64,000 nucleotides of DNA from Schistocerca nitens. Its lineage: Eukaryota > Arthropoda > Insecta > Orthoptera > Acrididae. A program made the position numbers and the translations under genes. The DNA lies in assembly GCF_023898315.1 (NCBI RefSeq), contig NC_064619.1:342569150-342633149 (forward strand), read 5' to 3'. Positions 1-11,902 of this stretch are shown one piece after another. Every line of letters starts with the position of its first letter. Within the stretch, counting starts at the first letter, position 1. The notes beneath the pieces were generated by a model. That model saw only the letters and a program-made list of their open reading frames with translations, had not been told where the DNA came from and ran no database searches.

Positions 1-301
1 ACTGCGCGATGTTTACGTACGAATAATCGCTGTTGATATAAACACACCTCTGCCTTTCTGCCTAGATATGACGGACTATTGTGCATCTGTATGCATATCT
101 GCACTGCCTAAAAAATGTTGAAGCACCTGGAAGACATGATCCCATGTCAATGCAGCTTCGTATACGTACACTCCATAAGTGGTTGTGTAAATGATTTGAG
201 CTGCATTTCTCTGTAACACTTAGAACAGTTACCTGAGTACATTGGTGCTGTCGTGTTTGCGTTTTTTAAATTTAAGAGGAACGTACGGCGGCAGATGCTG
301 A

Positions 302-745
302 GTGATTACTGTGAAGAACAAGGAGATATCGCATATTCCTCTGAGACAGCGGTATCAGTACATGACAGAGTTTAAAAGCGATGTTATTGTGAGTCTCCAT
401 TTGGCCAGCTGGTCGAATCGCGCAATGTCCAGATTTGTGGGACATTCGGATGTGACAGTGGTCCGATGTCGGTCTGCATGGAATCCTGAGGGCAAGCATA
501 CTCATTGTTGGTTCCGTTCGACAACGTCTGACCACCGCAAGGGAGAATCGCAGTATCGTCCACCAGGCTCACATGCGCCTGCAATACGAGAACCTGCAAC
601 GCTGTATGTAATCCTGCATCACTGGTCGGAGATTAGCAGCAGCAAGCATAGATTGCCGCTAATACCGCAACATAAACGGCTGCGTTTGGCGAATTGCTGC
701 AACTGGTTAACATGGATGAGCCGTGCGCGGCCCGTGTTCATATAA
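302..745 (+). pseudogene. Tc1-like transposase remnant (N-terminal part)
   Basis: The frame includes a degraded Tc1-type N-terminal paired-like domain beginning MTEF near 363, with SNRAMSRFVGHSDVTVVRC resembling the family's helix-turn-helix. Further on, RLPLIPQHKRLRLANC resembles the segment before the first catalytic Asp. The frame stops before any DDE residue, so the catalytic domain is missing. I did not find terminal inverted repeats. Family assignment rests on pattern recognition of Tc1 proteins. Confidence 0.6.
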
Positions 746-1047
746 TTTATTGTTTGTCATCTTCTTTTGCGGTAACTGCCGCCTCGTTTTCTTATTCCAT
801 TTACTGGTGTCACTAGCTTCAGCCTTACTTGCTCGTGAGTGGCAGCAGCAGCGCTTATCGATAAGCGCACTGTCGTACCATCTCTGGAACGACTGTGAGT
901 ATTTCCGGATCGTCGTGTGTTTAAAAGTAAAGTTGGAGACGGACCAGGAGGTCGGGACGCAGCAGCAGTGAAGTCGGGGACGGAGCGCCGGTGAGGCGCG
1001 GACAGCCGGTACTCGCCCGATTGCTGGCGATACACATGCACTGTCCG
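746..1047. other. No recognised feature (746-1047)
   Basis: Mixed-composition DNA between the transposase remnant and the first SINE. Short frames here look like chance. Confidence 0.4.
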
Positions 1048-1181
1048 ACGGCCGCTGTGGCCGAGTGGATCTAGGCGCTTCAGTCCGGAACCGCGCTGCT
1101 GCTACGGTTGCAGGTTCGAATCCTGCCTCGGGCATAGATGTCTGTGATGTTCTTAGGTTAGTTAGGTTTAAGTAGTTCTAA
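1048..1181 (+). mobile_element. SINE, Leu/Ser-tRNA-like head family: 5' part (interrupted copy)
   Basis: Class II tRNA-like head with A box TGGCCGAGTGG and B box GGTTCGAATCC, followed by the family body CTTAGGTTAGTTAGG. The element is cut at 1181 by a foreign insertion and resumes at 2138. The family is Pol III type, with no coding capacity. Confidence 0.9.
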
Positions 1182-2137
1182 CAAGGGAACCTCCCCATCG
1201 CACCCCCCTCAGATTTAGTTATAAGTTGGTACAGTGGATAGGCCTTGAAAAACTGAACACAGATCAATCGAGAAAACAGGAAGAAGGTATGTGCAACTAT
1301 GAAAAAAGGGAAAATATAGAAACTGAGTAGTCCATGTGCAAGATAGGCAACATTAAGGAACCGTGAGCTCAGAAGCACCGTGGTCCCGTGGTTAGCGTGA
1401 ACAGCTATGGAACGAGAGGTCCTTGGTTAAGTCTTTCCTCGTGTGAAAATTTTAATTTTTTATTTTCAGACAATTACTATCCGTCCCTCCGATGCGAAGT
1501 AACTGCGCCGTAGTATGGGGACGCTACACCTAAACAAGAAAACCTAAATCGGGCAAGGTAGAAGAATCTTTTTACCCATTCGCCAAGTTAGGTGGGTCGA
1601 CAACATATTCCTGTCATGTGACACACATGCCGTCACCAGTGTCGTATATAATATATCAGACGTGTTTTCCTTTGGAGGAATCAGTTGATCTATGACCTTG
1701 TGATCAAATGTTTTCGGTTGCCATTGGAGAGGCACGTCCTTTCGTCTACTAATCGCACGGTTTTGCGGTGCGGTCGCAAAACACATACACTAAACTTCTT
1801 ACAGTGAACAGAGACGTCAATGAACGAACGGACAGATCATAACTTTGCGAAAATAGAGAAAGTAAAATTCTCATGCGAGGGGAGACTTGAACCAAGGACC
1901 TCTCGTTCCGCAGCTGCTCACGCTAACCACGGGACCACGGTGCTCCTGAGCTCACGGTTCCTTAATGTTGCCTATCTTACGCATGGACTACTCAGTTTGT
2001 ATATTTAGCCTTTTTTTCATAGTTGCACATAACTTCTTCCTGTTTTCTCGATTGATCTGCGTTCAGTTTTTCAAGGCCTATCCACTGTGCCAACTTATAA
2101 GTAAATCTGAGGGGGGTGCGATGGGGAGGTTCCCTTG
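1182..2137. mobile_element. Long-TIR (fold-back) DNA transposon, 956 bp, TSD TAA, inserted in a SINE
   Basis: The two ends are inverted copies: CAAGGGAACCTCCCCATCGC at the left and its complement at the right. Similarity continues for about 285 bp per arm (1182-1466 and 1850-2137). The insertion duplicated TAA (1179-1181 and 2138-2140) within the SINE, so the SINE reads through when the insert is ignored. A 3-bp TWA duplication is typical of PIF/Harbinger elements, so that superfamily is inferred. Each arm contains a tRNA-like module (for example GGTCCCGTGGTTAGCGTGA, then GGTCCTTGGTTCAAGTC in the right arm). The centre (1467-1849) has no recognised transposase. Confidence 0.85.
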
Positions 2138-2193
2138 TAAGTCTAGGGGACTGACGACCTCAGATCTTAAGTCCCATAGTGCTTAGAGCCATT
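2138..2193 (+). mobile_element. SINE, Leu/Ser-tRNA-like head family: 3' part of the interrupted copy
   Basis: Continues the SINE cut at 1181, with CTAGGGGACTGACGACCTCA and the terminal motif CATAGTGCTTAGAGCCATT. Confidence 0.9.
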
Positions 2194-2210
2194 GTTGCTT
2201 TCTGCGAGAC

Positions 2211-2261
2211 TGGCTCTGAGCACTATGGGATTAACATCTGAGGTCGTCAGTCCCCTAGAAC
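2211..2261 (-). mobile_element. 5'-truncated SINE fragment with 9-bp direct repeats
   Basis: About 51 bp of the SINE 3' end in reverse (GGCTCTGAGCACTATGGGAT onward). It is bounded by TCTGCGAGA at 2201-2209 and 2262-2270. The direct repeats suggest a genuine 5'-truncated retroposition event rather than later deletion. Confidence 0.75.
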
Positions 2262-2789
2262 TCTGCGAGATTCGTGCGAGCAACAACGTGCGTGCATTGT
2301 AGTCGGCTAGAATTGCAACCGTTTTCTTAGATGGGGTTTAACTTAATTTAGTTCACTCCTTCATTAATGAAGTGCACCAGTGGTATCTTCTGCCTTGTGG
2401 CAGTTAATGTTTCGATTAGCTGCCCTGGGCGTTGACGTAGTTTTTGGCAGTGTATTTTCTTCGTCGTGCTGTTGCTGTCCAGCACGGTGTGTAGTTCGAC
2501 AGCTGAGGTGTGTTGGTAGTTCTGGGCGTTTATTCCGACTTGGCTGGATTGGGTGCCAGTATCCAGAATGTTGTGCTATTCACGTCTTGTTGTCGTTTTG
2601 CTAGTTAGGTGGAGCAGAACTGATTTGTTGGTCGGTTTGTCGGCTGGCCTTCGGTTGGGTTGCCTTCCGATTAAGAGGTTGTCGGTCTGGCTGTTTGTCT
2701 TATCTAAACGTGCGTTAGTGTTACTTTCCAGGCCGATCCTTGAAACATTCCGAGCGCCGCTCCTTGTATTTTACGAAGTTATTTCCTTT

Positions 2790-3335
2790 TAGTCTTAAGT
2801 ACTCTGTGTGGTCTTCAACCGAGTTTTAGCTTATTAAAATTGTAAGATTTTTTCTCTTTAGGCCTTAAGCCGTGATATTGTTTCCTCCATGGTGTGGCTT
2901 TCAGCCAAGTTGTAAACTCTCTTAAACTGAAAATTCCAAATCTTGCTCTTGCCGTTAAGTCATTACATTCTTATTGTTTTGGTATGAGGCCTTCAGCCGA
3001 ATTTGCATGAAATGTTTTAAGCTAAGGCCCTCAGCCTGTTAAATTGAAAGCCCTTCTTCCTAGGCTTTAAGCCATTAAATTGTTAGGTTGATGCAGCTTT
3101 CAGCCGGGTTTCAGCCTATTTAGAATTAACATTGAAAATCTTTGTTTTGACCTTAAGCTATAACACTGTTATTGCTTAATGTGTGGCCTCCATCCTATTT
3201 TTATTGAAGTAAAAAAATTTTTTGAAAGAAGTAAAACTTCCAGAAGAACTCCTGTACCTCAATTCCTTGCTTAAGCCTTGGGCCTTGGATTTTCGTATGT
3301 GGCTTTCAGCCAGTTTAAATTAAATCAAAGGAGCT
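2790..3335. repeat. Degenerate interspersed motif array (…TTAAGCC / TTCAGCC…)
   Basis: The motifs CTTAAGCC, TTTCAGCC and CTTCAGCC and variants recur many times at irregular 30-110 bp spacing (for example near 2866, 2900, 2993, 3063, 3097 and 3307). This suggests an old diverged tandem repeat or the untranslated part of a retroelement. No coding potential is seen. Positions 2271-2789 upstream are unassigned. Confidence 0.45.
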
Positions 3336-3582
3336 CTTTCGTTAAAAACTTGAGAGTTTTTAATTCTTGCTTATGTTATTGTGTGTTTTAACTAATAAGA
3401 TTTATATGTTGAGTGTAACTGACAGCAACTTATTTTGGCCCCTTTCCACAAATATAACCTCACCCACTCTGTCCTGCTAGTCCAGGGATTTCAATGGAAT
3501 GCTGGTGAATGGTGTCGCATTATATCCCTCAGTGAATCACGGTTCTGCGCTATCCCCGATGGCTATTGTCGATGATATGGGG

Positions 3583-3730
3583 AGATGATGATGATGATGT
3601 TTGGTCTGTGGGGTGCTCAACTGCGAGGTTATCAGCACCCGTACAAATTCTCAATCTTTACTCAGTCTAGTCTCGCCACGTTTATGAATGAGGATGAAAT
3701 GATGAGGAGAACACAAACACCCAGTCATCG
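3583..3730 (-). mobile_element. SINE 3' region with (GAT)n tail, head missing
   Basis: Begins with (GATGAT)n and runs to ACACAAACACCCAGTCATCG, where it stops abruptly. In reverse orientation it is a tRNA-SINE body: the GACTGGGTGTTTGTGT core plus a CATCATCAT tail. The same core occurs in the Gly-tRNA-headed SINE at 33046. The tRNA-like head is absent, so the copy is 5'-truncated. Confidence 0.6.
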
Positions 3731-3756
3731 TTTTGGAGAGGCTCAGCAGTATTACC

Positions 3757-4220
3757 CCTGTCATCATGGCATGGAGAGTCATCGGGCATGACTTCAAGTC
3801 GCGGCTGGTAGTGCTTGAGGGTACTCTGACAGCACTGCGGTACGTCTTGGCCATCCGGTGTCCTCATGTGTTGCGTCTCATGTAACAGTATAGTAAAGGC
3901 ATTTTTCGCCAGAACAATACCCCTCCACACATGGAACGCGTCACTATGAAGAGTCTGCGAGATGCTGATGTACCCCCATCTCTCCAGCAAGATCCATAGA
4001 TCTGTCCACTGTGGAACACGTGTGGCATCAGCCCGGACACAAGTCCGTCCCAGTGCCAGCATTCGGGATGTTAATGTCCAGTTCATCATCTGCGTCCCAG
4101 CTTGCTTCAGGAGAGGATACAATGACTTTACGACACCATTCCCAACTAAATCAGGTGCACGAGTTCACGCCAAAGAGGGTGACTCGTACTGCTATGTTAA
4201 TTTTACCTGTTTTTTTCAAT
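3757..4220 (+). pseudogene. Tc1-like transposase remnant (catalytic half)
   Basis: Fragments in more than one frame resemble the Tc1 catalytic domain: VMAWRVIGHDFKSRLVV, then IFRQNNTPPHMERVTMKSL. The second corresponds to the second-Asp region, with Asp replaced by Asn. Downstream text resembles the C-terminal end. Frameshifts and stops make it a dead copy. Terminal repeats were not located. Confidence 0.6.
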
Positions 4221-5467
4221 CACTGAAATAACATCACATATCCTCTCCACCCGTGAAGTTTAATTTTGTTTCATCCTCCCCTTCTGGTTACTTCACTTTT
4301 GGTCAGGCAGTGAGCCTCTATGGATCTCTCGCACTCTCTGACACTGCGAAGGTTGCTGCTTCCTTCGATGGAGTCAAGAGGAGGTTGGTAACACCAGTCA
4401 TTTGGGTAAGCATTTCCTTGCTCCGCTGTGCGTCACATGAAATGACGTCAGAGAAGTTACTCCTCGATTACAGGGTTGAACGCTCTGGCCAGAGACGTTC
4501 TGGCGTTTATCTCCGATTCAGCTGGTTGCATGGTGCAGGATGCAGTACCCCCTTAGCGGCCCCTAGAAAGGCTGTCGTGCTTACGCAGACTGAAATACTC
4601 AATTTTGCCAAGCCATTTTGCACTTGGGTCGCAGTGAATTCATTTGCAGAAATTTGATTGCCATTTATTTCATTTTAACTCACGCCATTTCATATCATGT
4701 GTACTTTCACTGAGTTAGTTTCTCTAACGCGCCATTTTTGGCGCTGCACTGCTTCAAAGTAATCCAGTTTTATTTAAAACCATCACCTATCCTCAAGTGC
4801 ATGTTTTGTAACCTTTTGTTTTCTAGGCACTAGTGATCATGATGTTACGAACAGCGCCTAAGTCTGAGGAGTTTCGTTCGATGTTTGTCTTGAAGCAGTC
4901 GTGTGTAAAAACTTATATGATACAGGGAGCTTTACTTGCTGTGGTAACATTTTCATTTGCATTCTTCCATCTGTAACACTTGTTTCATATTACTGTGTGT
5001 CTAGCTGTGTGTGCGGTCAGTTTAAATAATTGTTCAAATAGATCGGTGAACGCGTGTGTGTCAGACTGGTGTGAGCCATCAGTAAACGACCACACGTGTT
5101 TCTTTTGTGATTCCCATCTTAGTTGGGTTCCCAGTACAACCATGCTTTTGTTGAATACTCATTTATGAAAAGAAGGTGCTACTTCTTGATATAGCTTTTC
5201 CCAAAGATCACCGTCTTTTCAAATTTCTACCACTTCTAGTTCCGTAATCTCGTCATCTTTCTAAAATTTAGTATAGTATTTGTGATACGTACGTATGGAT
5301 TTCATCTAACGTTAAGGTTTTTACAGCAGAACGATGTAGCTGTCACAGAACAGTGACGCAGTTGAATCCATTGCATAACGCTTTGGTTTAAATTGAGTCG
5401 GTCTCATTCACATAACTTTTCTGTTCGGTTTCACCATATAGCGGAAATATTGAGTCGCAGATAGCTA
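4221..5467. other. No recognised feature (4221-5467)
   Basis: AT-rich unique-looking DNA. Short open frames, such as that at 4253-4657, match nothing I recognise and lack gene-like composition. Confidence 0.4.
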
Positions 5468-6726
5468 CACTACTGGCCATTAAAATTGCTACACCAAGAA
5501 GAAATGCTGATGATAGACGGGTATTAACTGGACAAATAAATTATACTAGAACTTTCATGTGATTACATTTTCACGCAATTTGGGTGCATAGATCCTGAGA
5601 AACCAGTACCAAGAACAACCACCTCTGGCCGTAATAACGGCCTTGATAAGCCTGGGCATTGAGTCAAACAGAGCTTGGATGGCGTGTACAGGTACAGCTG
5701 CCCATGCAGCTTCAACACGATACCACAGTTCATCAAGAGTAGTGACTGGCGTATTGTGACGAGCCAGTTGCTCGGCCACCATTGACCAGACGTTTACAGT
5801 TGGTGAGAGATCTAGAGAATGTGCTGGCCAGGGCAGCAGTCGAACATTTTCTGTATCCAGAAAGGCCCGTACCGGACCTGCAACATGCGGTCGTGTATTA
5901 TCCTGCTGAAATGTAGGGTTTCGCAGGGATCGAATGAAGGGTAGAGTCACGGGTCGAACACATCTGAAATGTAACGTCCACTGTTCAAAGTGCCGTCAAG
6001 GCGAACAAGAGGTGACCGAGACGTGTAACCAATGGCACCCCATACAATCACGCCGGGCAATACGCCAGTATGGCGATGACGAATACACGCTTCCAATGTC
6101 GCCAAACACGGATGCGTCCATCATGATGCTGTAAACAGAACCTGGATTCATCCGAAAAAATGATGTTTTGTGCACCCCTGGTTCGTCGTTGAGTACACCA
6201 TCGCAGGCGCTCCTGTCTGTGATGCAGCGTCAAGGGTAACCGCAGCCATGGTCTCCGAGTTGATAGTCCATGCTACTGCAAACGTCGCGAACTGTTCGTG
6301 CAGACTATTGATACAAGGCCGTTGGGATCCAGCACGGCGTTCCGTATTACCCTCCTGAACCCACCGATTCCATATTCTGCCAACAGTCATTGGATCTCGA
6401 CCAACGCGAGCACCAATGTCGCAATACGATAAACGGCAATCGCGATAGGCTACAATCCGACCTTTATCAAAGTCGGAAACGTGATGGTACACATTTCTCC
6501 TCGTTACACGAGGCATCACAACAACGTTTCACCAGGCAACGCCGGTCAACTGCTGTTTGTGTATGAGAAATCAGTTGGAAACTTTCCTCATGTCAGCACG
6601 TTGTAGGTGTCGCCACCGGCGCCAACCTAGTGTGAATGCATATCACAGCATCGTCTTCCTGTCGGTTAAATTTCGCGTCTGTAGCACGTCATCTTTGTGG
6701 TTTAGCAATTTTAATGGGCAGTAGTG
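5468..6726 (-). mobile_element. Tc1-like transposon, decayed, 1259 bp (same family as 36174-37792)
   Basis: Left TIR CACTACTGGCCATTAAAATT follows TA at 5466-5467. The right TIR, in reverse, ends at 6726, where the TA duplication has mutated. On the minus strand a transposase begins near 6519 (HHVSDFDKGRIVAYRDC, GRDPMTVGRIWNRWVQEG). It is broken by frameshifts and an internal deletion after the N-terminal domain, then continues with FSDESRFCLQHHDGRIRVW and FQQDNTRPHVAG. The catalytic Glu region (SLDLSPTVNVWS) has lost its Glu. It is clearly related to the fuller copy at 36174-37792 but in the opposite orientation. Confidence 0.9.
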
Positions 6727-6728
6727 TT

Positions 6729-6800
6729 CAACAAATGTCTGGAAGTGAGCTTTCGGCCAACAAGACCTTTGTCGAAAGTAAAATGCAGAAAACACACACA

Positions 6801-6839
<39 letters not shown>

Positions 6840-6894
6840 GTCTATTTCCGACAAAGATCTTCTTGCCCGAAAGCTCACTTCCAGACATTTGTTG
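6729..6894. repeat. Fold-back element with ~50-bp arms around a (TG)n microsatellite
   Basis: The left arm CAACAAATGTCTGGAAGTGA… (6729-6783) is the inverted complement of the right arm (about 6842-6894). Between them lie ACACACAC and about 17 TG repeats (6791-6837). It looks like a miniature inverted-repeat element whose loop has become a microsatellite. It directly abuts the Tc1-like copy ending at 6726. Confidence 0.75.
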
Positions 6895-9175
6895 TGCCTG
6901 TCTGCGACACAGCATCTCCGCTATATTGTGAATATCAACTATCCTTTTCATAATATTGCTAGATTTCATCCTGAATTTTTCATTGTTTGATTTTTTTCCT
7001 TTGGAGAGTTAGGCAGAATAGAAATTCCTGTTGGTCAAAAACGTACTGAATCCGCTTTTTGATTCTGTGAATATAGTTCTACAGTCTGTTTTATTGTATC
7101 TGTATGTTTGTACGATTTTGTACGCCTGAAGTTTTCCTTTTGTTCCATTTCATGTCACATTTCACAGTACATTCTATTTTATCGATATAATTGAACACAA
7201 CTTATATTACAAATGAATACTTTTGGCTTTTTTTTTGTATGTACGAGAACTTCTACATAAAGTGTGGCGTAGATTCAAGGACTTCAGAATTCCCTAACAG
7301 TAATTCAACCATGATACCTCTCACAAGTACACCGATATAAGTGATCAGTCTGGGAACGATGTCTGGTGTTAGTCATATTCTGCATAAACTGTGAACTTTA
7401 GTCTGTTCGCAATACCACTGAAGTACAGTCGCTTGCACGTTTATTTCTGATTTACATAAACCGTGCTGAGCTATGTACCATTACGTAATAAGCAAAGATG
7501 GGAATGACATAGTACTTGACTATGTTTATCGTAAGCTAATGCATCGTGAGCGAACAATTTTAAATAAGCTTCGTTGATTCACGCCATTAAGAAGGAATCT
7601 TTCTAGTTCTGTAGAATTAGCTGCAGTAATTCACTGAGTACAAACGTGTTCTCTTATTATCATGATTTTCATTTTCCTTTTCTTCCAAGATTGCTGGTTT
7701 GGTTATGGCGGGGCAGAAGGAGGGAAGGAGCAACGAGGAAATGGAGAAAAAAATCTTCTACTGAAGAACACAGTTATTGTAAATAGGAATTTTATTGGTC
7801 ACAACTTGTATAAGAGATATGCAAACATTATCAGTAGTCGCTGTACTTAATTTTGTAAGGAATGATGAATAAAAATTCTACTGTACACAAAAATTTTCCA
7901 AAAACAAGTAAATCCGAATGTCACAACTAAATACAAAGATTCTTTGGTTGCTAGCTGTTATGAAAGTCTTAGCAATGACTTGGTTTTCCTTAAACATAAG
8001 AACATGGTAAATTTTTTTGTAGGACGGTACATTAGTCATGAGACAGGTTTTATTTATGAAAAAAGAGAACTGAATTGCGATTGCCGTATGGCATCTGTAT
8101 TGCTGCAACCTGTGTTTAAACGCTGAGCTATGGAAGTGCCCGAAATTCCCATCACGCTTGTGTAGTATTTTATCAGAACTGCAGGTCTTCAAGCGAGATG
8201 GGAACTTCAGCCCGAATCCTACATCAGAGGTATGCTGAAGGTACTCATCCTACAATTAAAGGTGCTTGTGTAGTATTATATACAGTGCATCTGTACATTA
8301 TTCGAACAAAACGCTTTTTACATAAAATATATTTTGCACTCGCTCAGTAAAGACAAAGAAGAGAGTCAACTTGGGTATGTCATTCCCAGATAGAATAATT
8401 GTTTTGCGGGCATCGTATACATGATTTATAAACCTGGCAGGCACATAGCAGTCCGGCCAGGCAACTATTTGAAACATTTTAAATGTTTTACGTCGGTATG
8501 ACTAAGCACTTTTGTGTTTATCAACAATTCACAATTTAAAGACTAGAATTAGGAAGAATATTTCACTCTGACAAACTGCCTTCCTAAGAGCACCACGTTT
8601 AATTACAAAGCCCATCAGTTAGTAACTTTCATGAACCTCTTTCTTTTATAACATTCCTATATAGCAGTCACTTATATAGGACCCAAACTAGCAAACTGTG
8701 ACGAAGATACTTGTCATTCGTCGAATTAGAAAACCAACATAAAGCATACAAATAAAATGTATGTAATTAGAACAATAAAGAACAGTTCTTGGAATGAGCA
8801 ACTGCTTCAATTTGAAACAGTGTTCTAAAAGACACACAATATTAAAATAATTGTGTGTACATCGAATGACTATTCTGATCTGAGGGGAAATATACGAAAT
8901 ATATTTTAGAATAGCATTTTTATGCTATGTTATTGCTTCAGCTGAATGATATCCGGCTACAACGCTTTAAGAAGCTATGCCTACACTAATCAACGTCGCA
9001 TATTTTTATTTTTGGTCCCAATAGAGTGGCCCAGATACTTTGGTATTGTTTACACTTTTTTTTACAGGACGGAAGTCATACAGTGGACGGATGCGATCAT
9101 CACAAACGATGAATCTAACCTAATTAAGTATAAAACATCAAAAAATCTTTGGGTTGAGTTGCAGTATAGAATAAG
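6895..9175. other. No recognised feature (6895-9175), AT-rich
   Basis: AT-rich DNA downstream of the senseless-like gene. I see no conserved protein, repeat family or RNA gene in either strand. Confidence 0.4.
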
Positions 9176-9188
9176 GCCACAAAAACAA

Positions 9189-9386
9189 AATGGTTCAAAT
9201 GGCTCTGAGCACTATGCGACTTAACTTCTGAGGTCATCAGTCGCCTAGAACTTAGAACTAATTAAACCTAACTAACCTAAGGACATCACACACATCCATG
9301 CCCGAGGCAGGATTCGAACCTGCGACCGTAGCGGTCACTCGGTTCCAGACTGTAGCGCCTAGAACCGCACGGCCACTCCGGCCGGT
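9189..9386 (-). mobile_element. SINE, Leu/Ser-tRNA-like head family, full length
   Basis: Complete copy, with the reverse of the T tail at the left (AAAATGGTTCAAATGG) and the tRNA-like head at the right (B box complement GGATTCGAACC, ending GGCCACTCCGGCCGG). It is flanked by 13-bp direct repeats GCCACAAAAACAA at 9176-9188 and 9387-9399, a target-site duplication. Confidence 0.95.
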
Positions 9387-9399
9387 GCCACAAAAACAA

Positions 9400-11902
9400 C
9401 CGACTCTTTCAGCTAACTAGGAAAGAGACAGCAACAAGAGACATCTTTGGCGATTTTTCCTCTTTCTTCACCGTACTATTTACCAACCATCCCTAAGTAG
9501 TATTATTGTTGAGGTCGTACTATCATTTCAGCGAATAACATTGTTTAGTAGTAGTGTTCACGTCAGTACTTACTTCTCGGAGCCCATAAAATATTTTTCG
9601 GATACCTGCTGTTAGTTTTATACGTTGGAAGAACATTATTTTATTAATCTACAACCACTTCAGAGAACTTCTTGTCATTTTGACTTAGATTCTATCGTTA
9701 TGTATATAGTTTTAATTTTATGAGTTGTTCTACGTTTATCGTGGTTTACATGTTAATTTTGTTGTATATGCATCTAATGAAAATCACGGAAGCAGTACAA
9801 GAATAAATATCCATTGACCCAATGAAGGAATGTTTGAAAGTGGTTATGTTTGTACAAAACAAACCTGAGTGCCATGTTGTTGTAGAGATACTGTCTCCAC
9901 GTAGAAATGACTGTGCCATATAATGTTTTCATCTTACTGTAATGTAATGCTGTTTTGATGAAACATCCTTTCGCGTTGATAATTGATGTATAAATTACGG
10001 AAACATATCGTCTCAATACAGCATGACGTGGTAGATGGCCAGTATTCTTTTAATGGCTACAGTGTTGTTTTTGGGGTATTTTAGAGGTGGTACTCTGTAC
10101 CATGTGGGACTACATTGTTGGACGTAATATTGTAATATTATTTACATGGTTCTTGAAAATGTGAAAGGTGGCAAAGTGATAACTTTAATTTTTTCCTTGA
10201 ATAATTAGAAATTTCTTTTTCATGACAGTTATATGAAAAAGAAAAAGTAACTGCAGCTCGAATATTACAGAGACATAATACAATGTGTGTGAAGCTGTGC
10301 TGCTATCTTTGCATTAGAAGAATTTGTTTCCAGCCTGGACATTATTATTAGAGTAGGGTAAATCAAGCTGAAGTACGTTGTAGGAGCAGATGATTCGCCC
10401 AACATCCCAATGGAGGTGTCTCTGAAGCCTATCTGTGGTTGAGTTTTCAACGTACTCTTTCGGTTTTAGTGAACATATACATCAGCGTATGCACTTTAAA
10501 ATGATAAGGGTTGTGCACTAAAAAACAGAAAAAGAAGTAGCTGCTGTAAAGAAAGACATTTCCACATTTCAAGACTTTTCAGTTGCAGATCCAGCAGCCC
10601 ATCCTCAACGGAACCGAGAAAATTAAGAGAGATTTGTTCCCATGAACGTGCAGTTTAGTGACGTATGTGCTGTAACATCATCGTCACACTCAGGGCACTT
10701 TTATAAAGCACTGCACCGATTACGTCACAAGTGAAGAAAAATATTCCGTACTCAGTCACACACTGAGCTATTAACAGCAGTCTTTTTCTAGTGCTCCTAT
10801 GTCGTTAAATGATAATGCTTCTCAGCACACGATATACGATGGGAATTTTTAAATTTTTTTGTATTTCAACACTTGATTGTAATGTAGTCTGCCGCTCTTT
10901 CCGTTTACAGCAGAAACTTCACGAGACACGAGACAATAGTTATTGCCACTGCTGGCAACGCATGGCTCACAGGTTTTCACGTGTTTGATCGTACTGTACG
11001 ACGAAACGAGTTTTTTCCCCTCATCTTCCTAACGTTGGATGATACAGATCAGAACCTCGGTGCGTGATGTGACACATCGTGAGAGAATAATTTGTTCATA
11101 TCTTGAGGGTGTGAAGAATCTTCTTAAATGGTTAACTTCTTTCTTTGTTATGTAAACAGTAACTCTAGGAGAAACAAAAATAAGATTCTGTACTTGTTGT
11201 TCTTAGCAGCATGCTGTCCATGCAATATTTTTCCTCATTCACGACTCGCTTTGTATAATGTCGTTTCCTTGTGTAGTGACATACTCTTGAAGCCTCATAT
11301 TATAAATTTATTAAGTCTTCAACGTATTATGTCGCTGATTTCCGGTAACTAAAAGCCCGACGGGAAGTGTGACTCAATGCCTGTCATGTGTGGCTCGAGT
11401 GACGACCACTTGTTACCTTAACATTTCTGTAGGACGTACACTAACAGTGACGAGTGTTCAACAATTCTGACACCGACCAAACGCTTCAAGAGCAAAAGCT
11501 CATAAACATATGAGATAACACAAAATTAGTTGTCTTTACAGACTAGTTCTGGTAATATGAAATTAAAGGAAAGGAAATGCCCACTGTTGTCACTCATGAT
11601 GGCTACACCACAAAATTCCTTCTCCTTCTTTGCACCAGTTGCCTATACAGCTCTTGCAACACAGTTATTTGGTATGATGGTCAGCTTGTGCATTATCACA
11701 GGATGTCTCTGATGTGACCGAGCCGTCTGTCACGGGTGCGTTCACCTCTGAATTGTTATCGGTGTAGCTGCCGAGTCAAGAGGGATTACAGGCTCAAATT
11801 TTGGAAGGTGAGCTCCATCCTCTTCGATAAGAGTTCTGCACTTGGACGTGTGACCGAGAACAGCACCGAAAGCTCGAGCTGAGGCTGGCAGCCGCCGCGG
11901 CC
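9400..11902. other. 3' flank of the senseless-like gene, no other gene recognised
   Basis: AT-rich DNA immediately downstream of the stop codon. Part of the right side could be 3' UTR (candidate poly(A) signal at 11307). No repeat family or conserved protein is recognised. Confidence 0.4.
11307..11312 (-). terminator. Candidate polyadenylation signal AATAAA for the senseless-like gene
   Basis: Minus-strand AATAAA (plus TTTATT) about 590 bp downstream of the stop codon. It is the first canonical hexamer I find below the stop. AT-rich DNA yields such hexamers by chance, so this is only a candidate. Confidence 0.25.

Noticed and set aside
4253-4657. 134-residue plus-strand frame as a gene
   Set aside because: No similarity, poor context, and AT-rich surroundings. 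Length is expected by chance in 64 kb.
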